Shown here: positions 6,951-13,721 of the stretch, one piece after another
Position numbering within the stretch: the first letter of the stretch is position 1
Layout of the letters: each line of letters starts with the position of its first letter
From: SHLQ01 sp964441145
GTDB lineage: Bacteria; Actinomycetota; Acidimicrobiia; Acidimicrobiales; SHLQ01
DNA: 19,318 nucleotides
Assembly (NCBI GenBank): GCA_964441145.1
Contig: CAYTUB010000053.1
Coordinates: 1-19,318 of the forward strand
Reading direction: 5' to 3'
The notes under the pieces: generated by a model
The model's database searches: none
What the model was told of the DNA's origin: nothing
What the model saw: only the letters and a program-made list of their open reading frames with translations
Position numbers and translations under genes: made by a program

Positions 6951-7679
6951 CTAGAAGCCGAGGTCGGGCGGCCAGTTGAGGTCTTGGCCGGGGTACATGT
7001 GGTCGTCGACGACGGTTCGATCGCCGAGGGGGGCGTCGAGTTCTACGGTGACCGGGAACCACGGGTTGCCGGGACATTCGGCGCCTCCGCTCACTGGCGC
7101 GACCATCGTGATGATCTCGACCTGATCCTCGGTTTCGATTACCACCGGTACGACCTCGCGATCCACGGGCGCTTGGCCAGAGGCGCACTCGCGTTCGTTG
7201 ATGATCAGGTTCAAGGTGGTCGACGCTGGGTCGGGCTCGAGGTCGGGGTCGAGTTGTGTTGCTGCTGCGCCGAATCCGGGAGCGGTGATCGTCACTCGGC
7301 AACCGCCCCAACTGCTGGGTCGCCATTGGCCATCTTCGCGCCGGAAGTTGGCACTGAGGAAGCTGTCGCCGGTTTCACTAGGCCCGAAGAGCGAGAGGCT
7401 GTCGCCGCTGCGGTCCGCAATGAAGAACTCGGCGTCCGCGAACCCCCCAGCCTCAACGCCGGTTGGCCCGTTGACTAGCTCGTCAATAGCTTGTTGCGCG
7501 TCGTCGTCGAGTGGTGGGAATTCGGTGATGTCCGGCGGTATCGATGAGAACTCGATGTCGTTGCCGCACGACGCCACGAGTTCCGACACAGGGTCGGCCG
7601 ATGTTGCCAACGATGTGCCACCACAGGCAGCCAACACAATGCTCGCCGCCGTCCACATTGCCAAATTTGTTCGCTTCAT
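6951..7679 (-). CDS. Predicted secreted lipoprotein, unknown function
   Basis: This is a 242-residue protein with a classic lipoprotein signal: a basic start (MKRTNLAMW), a hydrophobic core and the lipobox LAACGG, with the acylated Cys at residue 19. I prefer the ATG at 7679 over the in-frame ATG at 7691. A GAGG motif lies directly against the 7691 start, leaving no spacer, but is 12 bases from the 7679 start. The mature part is acidic and beta-rich, with no domain I can name. It includes two stretches resembling secreted 'DUF-type' lipoproteins of actinobacteria: 'FFIADRSGDSLSLFGPSETGDSFLSANFRREDGQW', shown here only as a description of 7386-7320, and a second half beginning 'VTITAPGFG'. The gene follows the DUF1697 gene by about 20 bases and is probably co-transcribed with it. 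It would be anchored to the outer face of the cytoplasmic membrane. Confidence 0.8.
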   Translation of the reverse strand: MKRTNLAMWTAASIVLAACGGTSLATSADPVSELVASCGNDIEFSSIPPDITEFPPLDDDAQQAIDELVNGPTGVEAGGFADAEFFIADRSGDSLSLFGPSETGDSFLSANFRREDGQWRPSSWGGCRVTITAPGFGAAATQLDPDLEPDPASTTLNLIINERECASGQAPVDREVVPVVIETEDQVEIITMVAPVSGGAECPGNPWFPVTVELDAPLGDRTVVDDHMYPGQDLNWPPDLGF

Positions 7680-7698
7680 GGTCAGGCTCATCCTCTAG

Positions 7699-8223
7699 TT
7701 AGGCCGTGGCTTCGATCATTGCTTGGAGCCGGAGCACGGTTGCCCAGTTTCGCCGTGTGCCCGATAGTCCCGTTTGCTTCTCCATCCATGCCACGGTGAG
7801 TTTGGTGTTGGCAAAGCGTGTCGGGCAGTTCACATACACATGCGAACCAACGACCTCGCATTCATCGGGCGAGAATTTGGTGGCGTCTAGGTCACCCTTC
7901 ATGTCCCCATCGAAGAACACGACACCGCTCGACTTCGGATCCGCATCGGGGTACGGGAACCCATCGACGGTTGCCTCGAACTCATCGGCTGTGCGAACCA
8001 TCACGCCGATGTCATACCCGAAGCGTTCGAGAATGCCCCGCTTGATTTCCATCGCTGCGACGCCCGGTTCCTTGTCAGACGAACACACGACATTCCCCGA
8101 CTGGATGTAGGTCGCAATGTTCGCGAACTCGAGCTCGGCCAAGAGCTCACGTAAGTCTGCCATCGGGATCTTGTTTCTCCCGCCGACGTTGATGGCCCGC
8201 AGAAGTGCAACCAGAACGTTCAT
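7699..8223 (-). CDS. DUF1697 family protein
   Basis: This 174-residue protein has the family signature at its N-terminus, 'LLRAINVGGRNKIPMADLR', followed by 'IATYIQSGNVV', a pattern seen in essentially all DUF1697 proteins. A second conserved part is 'VMVRTADEFEATVDGFPY'. The length is normal for the family. The protein is soluble with no signal peptide. No biochemical function is established for DUF1697; the fold is a small alpha/beta protein. The gene begins a run of same-strand genes (DUF1697, lipoprotein, alkB). The ATG at 8223 has only a weak AGG about nine bases upstream. A 104-base gap separates it from the beta-propeller gene and shows no strong terminator. Confidence 0.92.
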   Translation of the reverse strand: MNVLVALLRAINVGGRNKIPMADLRELLAELEFANIATYIQSGNVVCSSDKEPGVAAMEIKRGILERFGYDIGVMVRTADEFEATVDGFPYPDADPKSSGVVFFDGDMKGDLDATKFSPDECEVVGSHVYVNCPTRFANTKLTVAWMEKQTGLSGTRRNWATVLRLQAMIEATA

Positions 8224-8327
8224 GACTTCAACCTATTCCCTCAGAACCTTTCGAAACCCGTGCAGCCGCCAATGGAGATGACAAACCAGTTGCCAGGCGT
8301 TACCTCGCTGGCTCTGGCGAAGACCTC

Positions 8328-10676
8328 TCACCCAAGCCCGACAAACTCGCCTGCGGCGAAGGTGCTGAGGTTGTTGGCTTGCAGTCGTGACCAGCTGAGC
8401 GACCACAAGGTGTCGCCGATCACGACGGTGCGCACGATTGGATCCTGGCCCTCGTCTGGCCAGCAGATCTCTAGCTCGCCGTCGAGTTCGAGCACCGTGG
8501 TGTCGATCCAGTCCCATCGCTCACAGAACAGACCCGTGGCTCCACCTTCGCCATCGCCGCACGACTGAAGTTGGGCGCCGTACTCGGTCTCCATGCTGAG
8601 ATAGAACAGCTCCGCGAACTCGTCATCACGATCCTCGAATTGTTCGAAGATTGTTGGGTCGAGGACGGTGCAGTCGGTCGTGCCGATCTCGTCGCCGTCT
8701 TCGGGGAGATGCTCGATGCGTGCGGCTTCTTCTAGGGTGCCCGCCTCGACGTCGACCCGGAATGCCACCGCACCAAAGAACTGGTCTTGATAGTTCTGCA
8801 CCGGCAGGACTGCCAGTTCCTCTTGTGGCCACCACAGGAACGCTCGGTGGTCCCACTGAGCATCGGACCACGCGTTGTCGACGGTCCAGTTGGCAACGTC
8901 GATCGGGTTCGCGAGATCGCTCACGTCGAACAAGGTCACCTTGGCACCTGTCTGGCGCCCTTCCTCGGTTGCCTCTTGTCCAATGCCGATCACGTGATCA
9001 GCCCCGACTGGATGTAGCTGCCCAGAGAAGCCAGTGATCTTCAGCTCGCCGAGCACGACAGGGTTGGCTGGGTCAGACAGATCGACGGTGTAGAACGGGT
9101 CCGTCTGGCGGAAGGTCACCACGTAGGCGGTGTCGCCGACGAAGCGCACGGCAAAGATCTGTTCGCCTTGTCCCATGTCGCCCACCTGACCGAGTTCTCG
9201 CAGGTCGTTGCCGTCGACCTCGAAGGTCGTGACGAAGCTCTCGGAGTCATCATTGCCGGTCCAGATTGACCCGTCGGTCGTAGCGATTCGAAGCACGCCT
9301 TGGTATTCGGACATGGCGAACTGGTTGAGTAGGTGGCCGCGCACGCTGCCAGACGCTCGGTACTCGGGCGCGTCGCCATCGATGGAGAAGCCGTGAATCT
9401 GGCTGGTGAAGTTGTCATCGGCGACTTGGCGAGCGTTGTCGTCCATCGCTTCCCAATCGAACCACTGCGTGGTGGAGATCCACATGTTGGTGCTCGATGC
9501 ATACACGTTCTGGCCTTCGGCGAGCACGGAGACCGCGTTGGGGTCGTCGAGGCCGTTCCGGCCGTCAAAGGTCAGAACCGACAGCGATCCGAAACCGGCG
9601 AATGACGTCGGTGCATGCACCTGCTCGCAGTCCGAGAGCTGGCCCGAGGTCGTGGTGCCGTCGGTGGTCAAGCTGTAGTCGGGGAGCCAGTCGGAAATCT
9701 CCGTGTCGAGCACGACCTCTCGGTTGAATTCTGCCGCCCGATCTTCGCCGCTGCGGCCTTGGGGAAACACGAATCCAAGGTCGTGCTGATCGGACTGGAT
9801 AGCCAAGCTGATTTGGCCGTCGATCAGTCGTGCACTCAGATATCGGCCTTCGACATCGAGAGTGCTCACACGCTCAGGGTTGTCGAGGTCACTGACGTCC
9901 AGTTCGATGACCTGGACGGTCGGGCCATAGAAGCCCTCATCTCGAAACTCATCTCCAGCGAAGTCGGCCTCGGCATCGTCGAAGGAGCGCTCGTCGAAGC
10001 GGATCTCGCCGTAGCCGGTACCGAACAGATACACGGTGTCGCCGAGGATCAACATCTCTTGGATCTCGTAGTCGACAAAGGTCGATCCCCGCTCGGTGGG
10101 GTTGTTCGGATTTGCGTCGACGATCGTGAACGTGCCGTTGGTGAGCGTGAAGATTCGCTCCCCGTCTGTCTTTACGAAGTCGGGTTCGTCGACGCCGCGC
10201 TCCTGGTTGTTCGTGCCGGAGAAGTCCTCACCCTCGACCAGGCGTGCACCGTCGGAGCCCTGGGCCGTGGTAACGGTTCCCGCGTCATCGAACGCGAACT
10301 CGGCGACGTCACTCGCCGCATCTGACACGGTGTCGAAGCTGGCCGCCTCGTCTTCCATAGCTTCCTCGTCTTCCATCGCTTCTTCCACGTCGCCGAAGAA
10401 GTAGCCGCCGCTATTGAATCCGAACGCACCGACTCGTTCAGCGCCTTCGGTTTGGAGATGGGTGAGCAGTGAACTGCACGTATCGAAGGTTGCCAGGCCA
10501 CTGGTGAGCTGGATGTCTAGGTCGTCAACGGTGACCGTCTCCACGTCGCCGTTCTGCGCGGGCTCCGAACTCGCGGTACCGGGGCTGGTGTCGCTGCCGC
10601 AAGCCGCTGCCAAGAGCGCTAGCGCGAGTGCGCCGGAAAGATATGTCCTACGTCGGGTGTACCGTTTCGCTGCCAT
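8328..10676 (-). CDS. Secreted beta-propeller domain lipoprotein
   Basis: This 782-residue protein begins with an arginine-rich n-region, a hydrophobic core and the lipobox LLAAACGS, with acylated Cys26, so it is membrane-anchored and faces outward. The diagnostic 'TNNQERGVDEPDFVKTDG' segment and the following 'ERIFTLTNGTFTIVDA' identify the actinobacterial/archaeal secreted beta-propeller family distantly related to WD40 (PF09826 type). Further typical blocks are 'NVYASSTNMWIST', 'QIHGFSIDGDAPEYRASG' and 'DTAYVVTFRQTDPFYTVDL'. A short duplicated acidic stretch (EAMEDE twice, about 10366-10389) lies in the N-terminal linker. The ATG at 10676 has GAGGA just upstream. The frame is open to another ATG at 10706, but that lies almost at the predicted transcription start. 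Family function is unknown; binding or scaffold roles at the cell surface are usually assumed. Confidence 0.9.
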   Translation of the reverse strand: MAAKRYTRRRTYLSGALALALLAAACGSDTSPGTASSEPAQNGDVETVTVDDLDIQLTSGLATFDTCSSLLTHLQTEGAERVGAFGFNSGGYFFGDVEEAMEDEEAMEDEAASFDTVSDAASDVAEFAFDDAGTVTTAQGSDGARLVEGEDFSGTNNQERGVDEPDFVKTDGERIFTLTNGTFTIVDANPNNPTERGSTFVDYEIQEMLILGDTVYLFGTGYGEIRFDERSFDDAEADFAGDEFRDEGFYGPTVQVIELDVSDLDNPERVSTLDVEGRYLSARLIDGQISLAIQSDQHDLGFVFPQGRSGEDRAAEFNREVVLDTEISDWLPDYSLTTDGTTTSGQLSDCEQVHAPTSFAGFGSLSVLTFDGRNGLDDPNAVSVLAEGQNVYASSTNMWISTTQWFDWEAMDDNARQVADDNFTSQIHGFSIDGDAPEYRASGSVRGHLLNQFAMSEYQGVLRIATTDGSIWTGNDDSESFVTTFEVDGNDLRELGQVGDMGQGEQIFAVRFVGDTAYVVTFRQTDPFYTVDLSDPANPVVLGELKITGFSGQLHPVGADHVIGIGQEATEEGRQTGAKVTLFDVSDLANPIDVANWTVDNAWSDAQWDHRAFLWWPQEELAVLPVQNYQDQFFGAVAFRVDVEAGTLEEAARIEHLPEDGDEIGTTDCTVLDPTIFEQFEDRDDEFAELFYLSMETEYGAQLQSCGDGEGGATGLFCERWDWIDTTVLELDGELEICWPDEGQDPIVRTVVIGDTLWSLSWSRLQANNLSTFAAGEFVGLG

Positions 10677-10720
10677 GGTTCCTCGAATCCTGCCTTGTCT
10701 TACCATCGGTTCTGATCGTT

Positions 10721-10747
10721 ATACGCCTGAGCGCACGACCTGGTTCC
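10721..10747 (-). promoter_or_regulatory. ECF-sigma-like promoter of the beta-propeller lipoprotein gene
   Basis: On the minus strand GGAACC (10747-10742) is followed after exactly 16 bases by CGTAT (10725-10721). This matches the GGAAC-N16-CGT layout of extracytoplasmic-function sigma promoters. Predicted initiation near 10713 leaves a leader of about 37 bases before the ATG at 10676. An envelope-stress type control of a surface lipoprotein is plausible, but no ECF gene is in view. Confidence 0.5.
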
Positions 10748-10767
10748 CGAGAATCGCAAGATTTCTT

Positions 10768-10800
10768 TGCAATGGTTAGGGACAGACCCCCACTGTTGCA
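10768..10800 (-). terminator. Imperfect inverted repeat, possible terminator of the 13593-10804 operon
   Basis: TGCAATGGTTAGGG (10768-10781) and CCCCCACTGTTGCA (10787-10800) pair at 10 of 14 positions around the short loop ACAGA. The element is 4 bases beyond the stop of the GGCT-like gene, where an operon-end structure is expected. There is no clear U-tract. The core GGGTCTGTCCC is also reminiscent of small dispersed repeats in bacterial genomes; this is a recollection, not a search result. Confidence 0.35.
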
Positions 10801-10803
10801 GCA

Positions 10804-11331
10804 CTAGGTCTGGTCAAGGCTTGCTTCGCCTCGCGTGATCGTGGCCCGATAGCTGGCATGGGGAGGGTTGCGCGGTGGTGGGTCGGCGGCGGTGAAGGTC
10901 ACAATCTGGTGACCGTCGGCGTGCGTGCCTAGATCGATGAGGCGGCCATACCACCGGTCGGTTGCGTCAAGGTGACCGGCATTGGCCAGAGTGGCCAGGT
11001 CGAGCGAAATCGGACTATCGAGGCCGTTCTCTTGCGCGAACACGTCCTCGAACTGCTCCTCGGTGATCAGGTACAGCCGTAAGATCGTTTCGTGGTTGCC
11101 GGGCTCCGAAGCCAGGAAGGCGACGCCGCCACCGTGCCACCGCTTCGATTCGCCGGCGTAGAACCGTTCGTGGGTACAGGTAGAGCGCTCGGTCTCTCGT
11201 GGTGGCGCGGCGTTTCGGGCCCCCGGTGACGGGGTAGTCGAGCCCGGGGCCGTTCCGCCTTCGAGGTAGTAGCGAAAGCGTTCTGGCCACAGGTTCGATC
11301 CATATGCCGCGTACCAGACGTACGCCGCCAT
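10804..11331 (-). CDS. Gamma-glutamylcyclotransferase-like protein (YGSN family)
   Basis: This is a 175-residue protein. 'YVWYAAYGSNLWPERF' near the N-terminus is the substrate-loop motif of the gamma-glutamylcyclotransferase (GGCT) fold. Later blocks 'YAGESKRWHGGGVAFL' and 'LYLITEEQFEDVFAQEN' match the actinobacterial branch of this fold. That branch is often mislabelled 'histone deacetylase' in databases; nothing here supports that name. The ATG at 11331 was chosen because it overlaps the upstream stop as TGATG, whereas the longer frame from 11370 would overlap the zinc-protein gene by 40 bases. The product is cytoplasmic, third in a compact unit with the hydrolase-like and zinc proteins. 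Actual cyclotransferase activity is not certain in this divergent branch. Confidence 0.8.
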   Translation of the reverse strand: MAAYVWYAAYGSNLWPERFRYYLEGGTAPGSTTPSPGARNAAPPRETERSTCTHERFYAGESKRWHGGGVAFLASEPGNHETILRLYLITEEQFEDVFAQENGLDSPISLDLATLANAGHLDATDRWYGRLIDLGTHADGHQIVTFTAADPPPRNPPHASYRATITRGEASLDQT

Positions 11332-11549
11332 CAGCGTCGCGGCCCGCGGGTCGAGCGCCCTGTCCAACACCCCTTATGCCAGTGTCGGCGCAGGTCGACA
11401 GCTTCGGGTGGGACCGCGACGATGTGTCCGGTGCCGGGCGTGATGTCGCGGTTGCATCCCGGGCACAAGTAGGTCTTGGTTGCTTGGTAGGGCTGGATCA
11501 TGCGGGTTTCTGCATCAGCCCAAAAGTCATGTTGTGGTTGTTTCGGCAT
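11331..11549 (-). CDS. Small conserved actinobacterial zinc-binding-like protein
   Basis: This 72-residue protein carries the pattern C29-P-G-C32 then H56-W-H58-x2-C61, which suggests a single zinc site in a ribbon- or treble-clef-like mini-domain. Orthologues with 'TYxCPGCxxxIxPGTxHxV...RRHWHxxCW' are widespread in actinobacteria, where they often carry the uninformative name 'ATP/GTP-binding protein'. No P-loop is present here. It starts 7 bases after the hydrolase gene and its stop shares a base with the next start (TGATG), so translation of the three genes is tightly coupled. It has no clear ribosome-binding site of its own. The function is unknown; nucleic-acid or protein contact is a guess from its size and basic C-terminus. 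Confidence 0.78.
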   Translation of the reverse strand: MPKQPQHDFWADAETRMIQPYQATKTYLCPGCNRDITPGTGHIVAVPPEAVDLRRHWHKGCWTGRSTRGPRR

Positions 11550-11556
11550 CGAAGGG

Positions 11557-13593
11557 CTAGTCGGCTGACTCGCTGGGGGTAGCGGGGATAGAGACGTCTA
11601 TAGCCACGCTAGCTCCTGAGTTCGCGTAGCCCGTCTCGGCAACCGATGAGAAGAATCGATCGAGCTCTTCGTCGCTGGTCTGCTGGAGATAGTTGATGTA
11701 GCGGTCGGGGTGATGGCCCAGATCTCCGCCTAGCCCGCCAGGGAACACACGCAGTTCATGAGTGAACGTGTCGATCGATACTGACTCATCGCCCTGGCCC
11801 ATGAATCGGTTAAACCGCTCTAAGGCAATGGCCTGGTCGCTGCTATTTTGCAGGACGAGGACGTCGATGTCCGGACTGATCGCCGAGAGTTGTGGAAGCG
11901 AGTCGTAGGCCGCGGCAACAACATGGGACACGTTGTACTGCTGCGTGAAGGCTGGGGATGCTGCAAGATCGAGCACGGTGTCGGCGCCAAAGCTATGCCC
12001 GATCAACATGACGTTCGCCCCCGTCGGTACACCGTGCACCTCGAGTGCAATCGAGACCATTTGGGCGTACCGGTTGTCGGAGATTGAGGCGGTCGGCGCT
12101 GAGTGGATTGCGACCTGGTCCATGTCGCGGACGGACTGATGGTTGGGATCGAATCCGGGCACAGGATTTGAGAGGTCGATGACGCCCGGAAGATTCACGG
12201 TGAAGCTCGGTGTCCCATCGGGCCCGACTCCGTGGTCGATGATCGCGAACTCGTCTCGGGCAATTTCGCCGCCAGGGGAAGCGTCTTCGAGTGCATGGGT
12301 GACGATGTGGAGTCCGCGGGCGATCTCCGATGAGCCAACGCTGAGCCCCCAGAACGGCGCCTTGAGCCGATTCGAATAGGTGCCGCCAGGGTCGCCGGCC
12401 GGCTGGGGTGCGTTGGTTGCGCGGTCGGGTGAAAAGGTCTGGTTTGCGACGAATGGAGTTAACAGGGCAAGCATCGTGTCGGCCGATGTGTCGGCGACGT
12501 GGAAGAGGCCCTTGAGAGTGGCTGGGCTGATATATCCGTCCCAGGCTCGTTCCCAATGTGGTCGCACAACGTCGGGCACGATTCGATGCGAGCCAAAGGT
12601 CGGTGTTGTGGTCGTGATCTGGTGTTCGATCACCAGCTCTGCGTGTACCGCCCATGTCGCCCAAAAGACCGGAGAGTTCGTGTTACCGTCGGCGTTGATC
12701 GTGCGCACGAGCCGTTCGACGAATTGGGTGCGAGCGTCGATGTCATGATCGGCGGCACCCGCAACCACGATGAGGTCGGCGAGCTGTTGGGCCACCGCCG
12801 AGTCGTGCGTGTTGACGACGGTGTCGCCGGTTCGATCGAATTCTCGAAGCAAGGCGGTGACAAAGGTTCGGGCAAGCTCCGGATCTGCCAGCAGGCGCCG
12901 GAGTGATCCCGCGAAAACATCTTGGCGAGGAGGTAGCTCGAACGGGTTTGTTGAGTTGAGGCCAGTGATCGATCGGTTGTTGTTAAACGTGTGCAATGCG
13001 AGCGACACGAAGGCCTCATCGGATGGGTCGCCATGGGCGACCACACTGGCCGCGAGCCACGGTGGGATGTCGTCGTCCCACCAGCCGTTCTCGATTGCGA
13101 TGGCTGCGGAGACCGCGAAGATCGGCCGAAGTTCCTCATCGAGTGAGTTCCATTTAGCGAGGTGGCGAACGTCGAACGCGCCCGTGTCGACCATCCACGA
13201 GATCAACTGGGTGATCTCTTCTTCGTTCTTGGCCTCCGCTAGGTAGCGCGCCAGCGTCTCTACGGGTATTGCCCAAGCCGGCCGTGTCCTCCAATTCAGA
13301 AGTGCGGGGGCTTCGTCGGTGACGGCCGAGCTAAATCCGTCGGTGCGTTCGAGAAAGGTGAGCCGTCCCTCTAAGTCGTCTGCGTCATCGGTGAGCTGAC
13401 GGGAAATTTCGCCCAGGGGGTGGGCTGTTCGGGGACGTTGCAATAACGCTGCTGCTTCGCCAAGCAGCCCGGTCAGTGCTTCATTGACCGTATCGAGGGT
13501 CTCGCTCGCGCTGCGATAGGCCTCGTCGAGCTCTCGGGCCTCGTCGGGTGATATTCGTACCGTCGCAGACTCTGCATGCCGCCGTCCGTCCAT
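11557..13593 (-). CDS. Uncharacterised protein with helical N-terminus and C-terminal alpha/beta-hydrolase-like domain
   Basis: This is a 678-residue protein without a signal peptide. Residues 15-85 form long amphipathic helices (ELDEAYRSASETLDTVNEAL onward) reminiscent of the antiparallel helices of WXG100/ESX-type proteins. Residues about 100-330 are helical and rich in 'LADPELARTFVTALL'-like segments. The C-terminal third resembles a lipase or esterase: nucleophile elbow GHSFGAD (Ser534), candidate Asp586 in 'NSSDQAI' and candidate His627/His628 in 'GDLGHHPDRY'. The ATG at 13593 is preceded by AGGAG with a 5-base spacer; an in-frame GTG at 13599 overlaps that site. I do not recognise a named family. 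An ESX-secreted or cytoplasmic lipase-like protein are both possible. It heads a three-gene unit with the zinc and GGCT-like proteins. Confidence 0.85.
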   Translation of the reverse strand: MDGRRHAESATVRISPDEARELDEAYRSASETLDTVNEALTGLLGEAAALLQRPRTAHPLGEISRQLTDDADDLEGRLTFLERTDGFSSAVTDEAPALLNWRTRPAWAIPVETLARYLAEAKNEEEITQLISWMVDTGAFDVRHLAKWNSLDEELRPIFAVSAAIAIENGWWDDDIPPWLAASVVAHGDPSDEAFVSLALHTFNNNRSITGLNSTNPFELPPRQDVFAGSLRRLLADPELARTFVTALLREFDRTGDTVVNTHDSAVAQQLADLIVVAGAADHDIDARTQFVERLVRTINADGNTNSPVFWATWAVHAELVIEHQITTTTPTFGSHRIVPDVVRPHWERAWDGYISPATLKGLFHVADTSADTMLALLTPFVANQTFSPDRATNAPQPAGDPGGTYSNRLKAPFWGLSVGSSEIARGLHIVTHALEDASPGGEIARDEFAIIDHGVGPDGTPSFTVNLPGVIDLSNPVPGFDPNHQSVRDMDQVAIHSAPTASISDNRYAQMVSIALEVHGVPTGANVMLIGHSFGADTVLDLAASPAFTQQYNVSHVVAAAYDSLPQLSAISPDIDVLVLQNSSDQAIALERFNRFMGQGDESVSIDTFTHELRVFPGGLGGDLGHHPDRYINYLQQTSDEELDRFFSSVAETGYANSGASVAIDVSIPATPSESAD

Positions 13594-13598
13594 CCGCA

Positions 13599-13603
13599 CT
13601 CCT
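13599..13603 (-). promoter_or_regulatory. Ribosome-binding site deciding the start of the hydrolase-like gene
   Basis: AGGAG on the minus strand lies five bases before the ATG at 13593 and overlaps the in-frame GTG at 13599, so the ATG is the better start. Confidence 0.7.
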
Positions 13604-13613
13604 GAACCTTTTC

Positions 13614-13641
13614 AATCACTCTCAGTCAATTACAAGTGATT
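13614..13641. repeat. Inverted repeat upstream of the hydrolase-like gene, possible operator
   Basis: AATCACT (13614-13620) and AGTGATT (13635-13641) are perfect 7-bp reverse complements separated by 14 bases. They lie 21 to 48 bases before the start codon. The spacer carries TGTAAT on the minus strand, a 5/6 match to a -10 element. A dimeric regulator binding both arms is possible. The region is AT-rich compared with its surroundings, as promoters in such genomes usually are. Confidence 0.4.
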
Positions 13642-13721
13642 CGAACAATCTATGTATGTGCGTGAGGGCGCGCAAAGCCGAGCGATCGTGCGAAAGGATC
13701 TGTCCGCGTAGCCAGCGTTAG

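Noticed and set aside
9615..10325. 236-codon plus-strand frame inside the beta-propeller gene
   Set aside because: It is antisense to the GVDEPD/VKTDG region of a clear family member.
10804..11331. 'Histone deacetylase' label often attached to relatives of this gene
   Set aside because: The sequence has the YGSN motif of the GGCT fold and no deacetylase zinc-site motifs.
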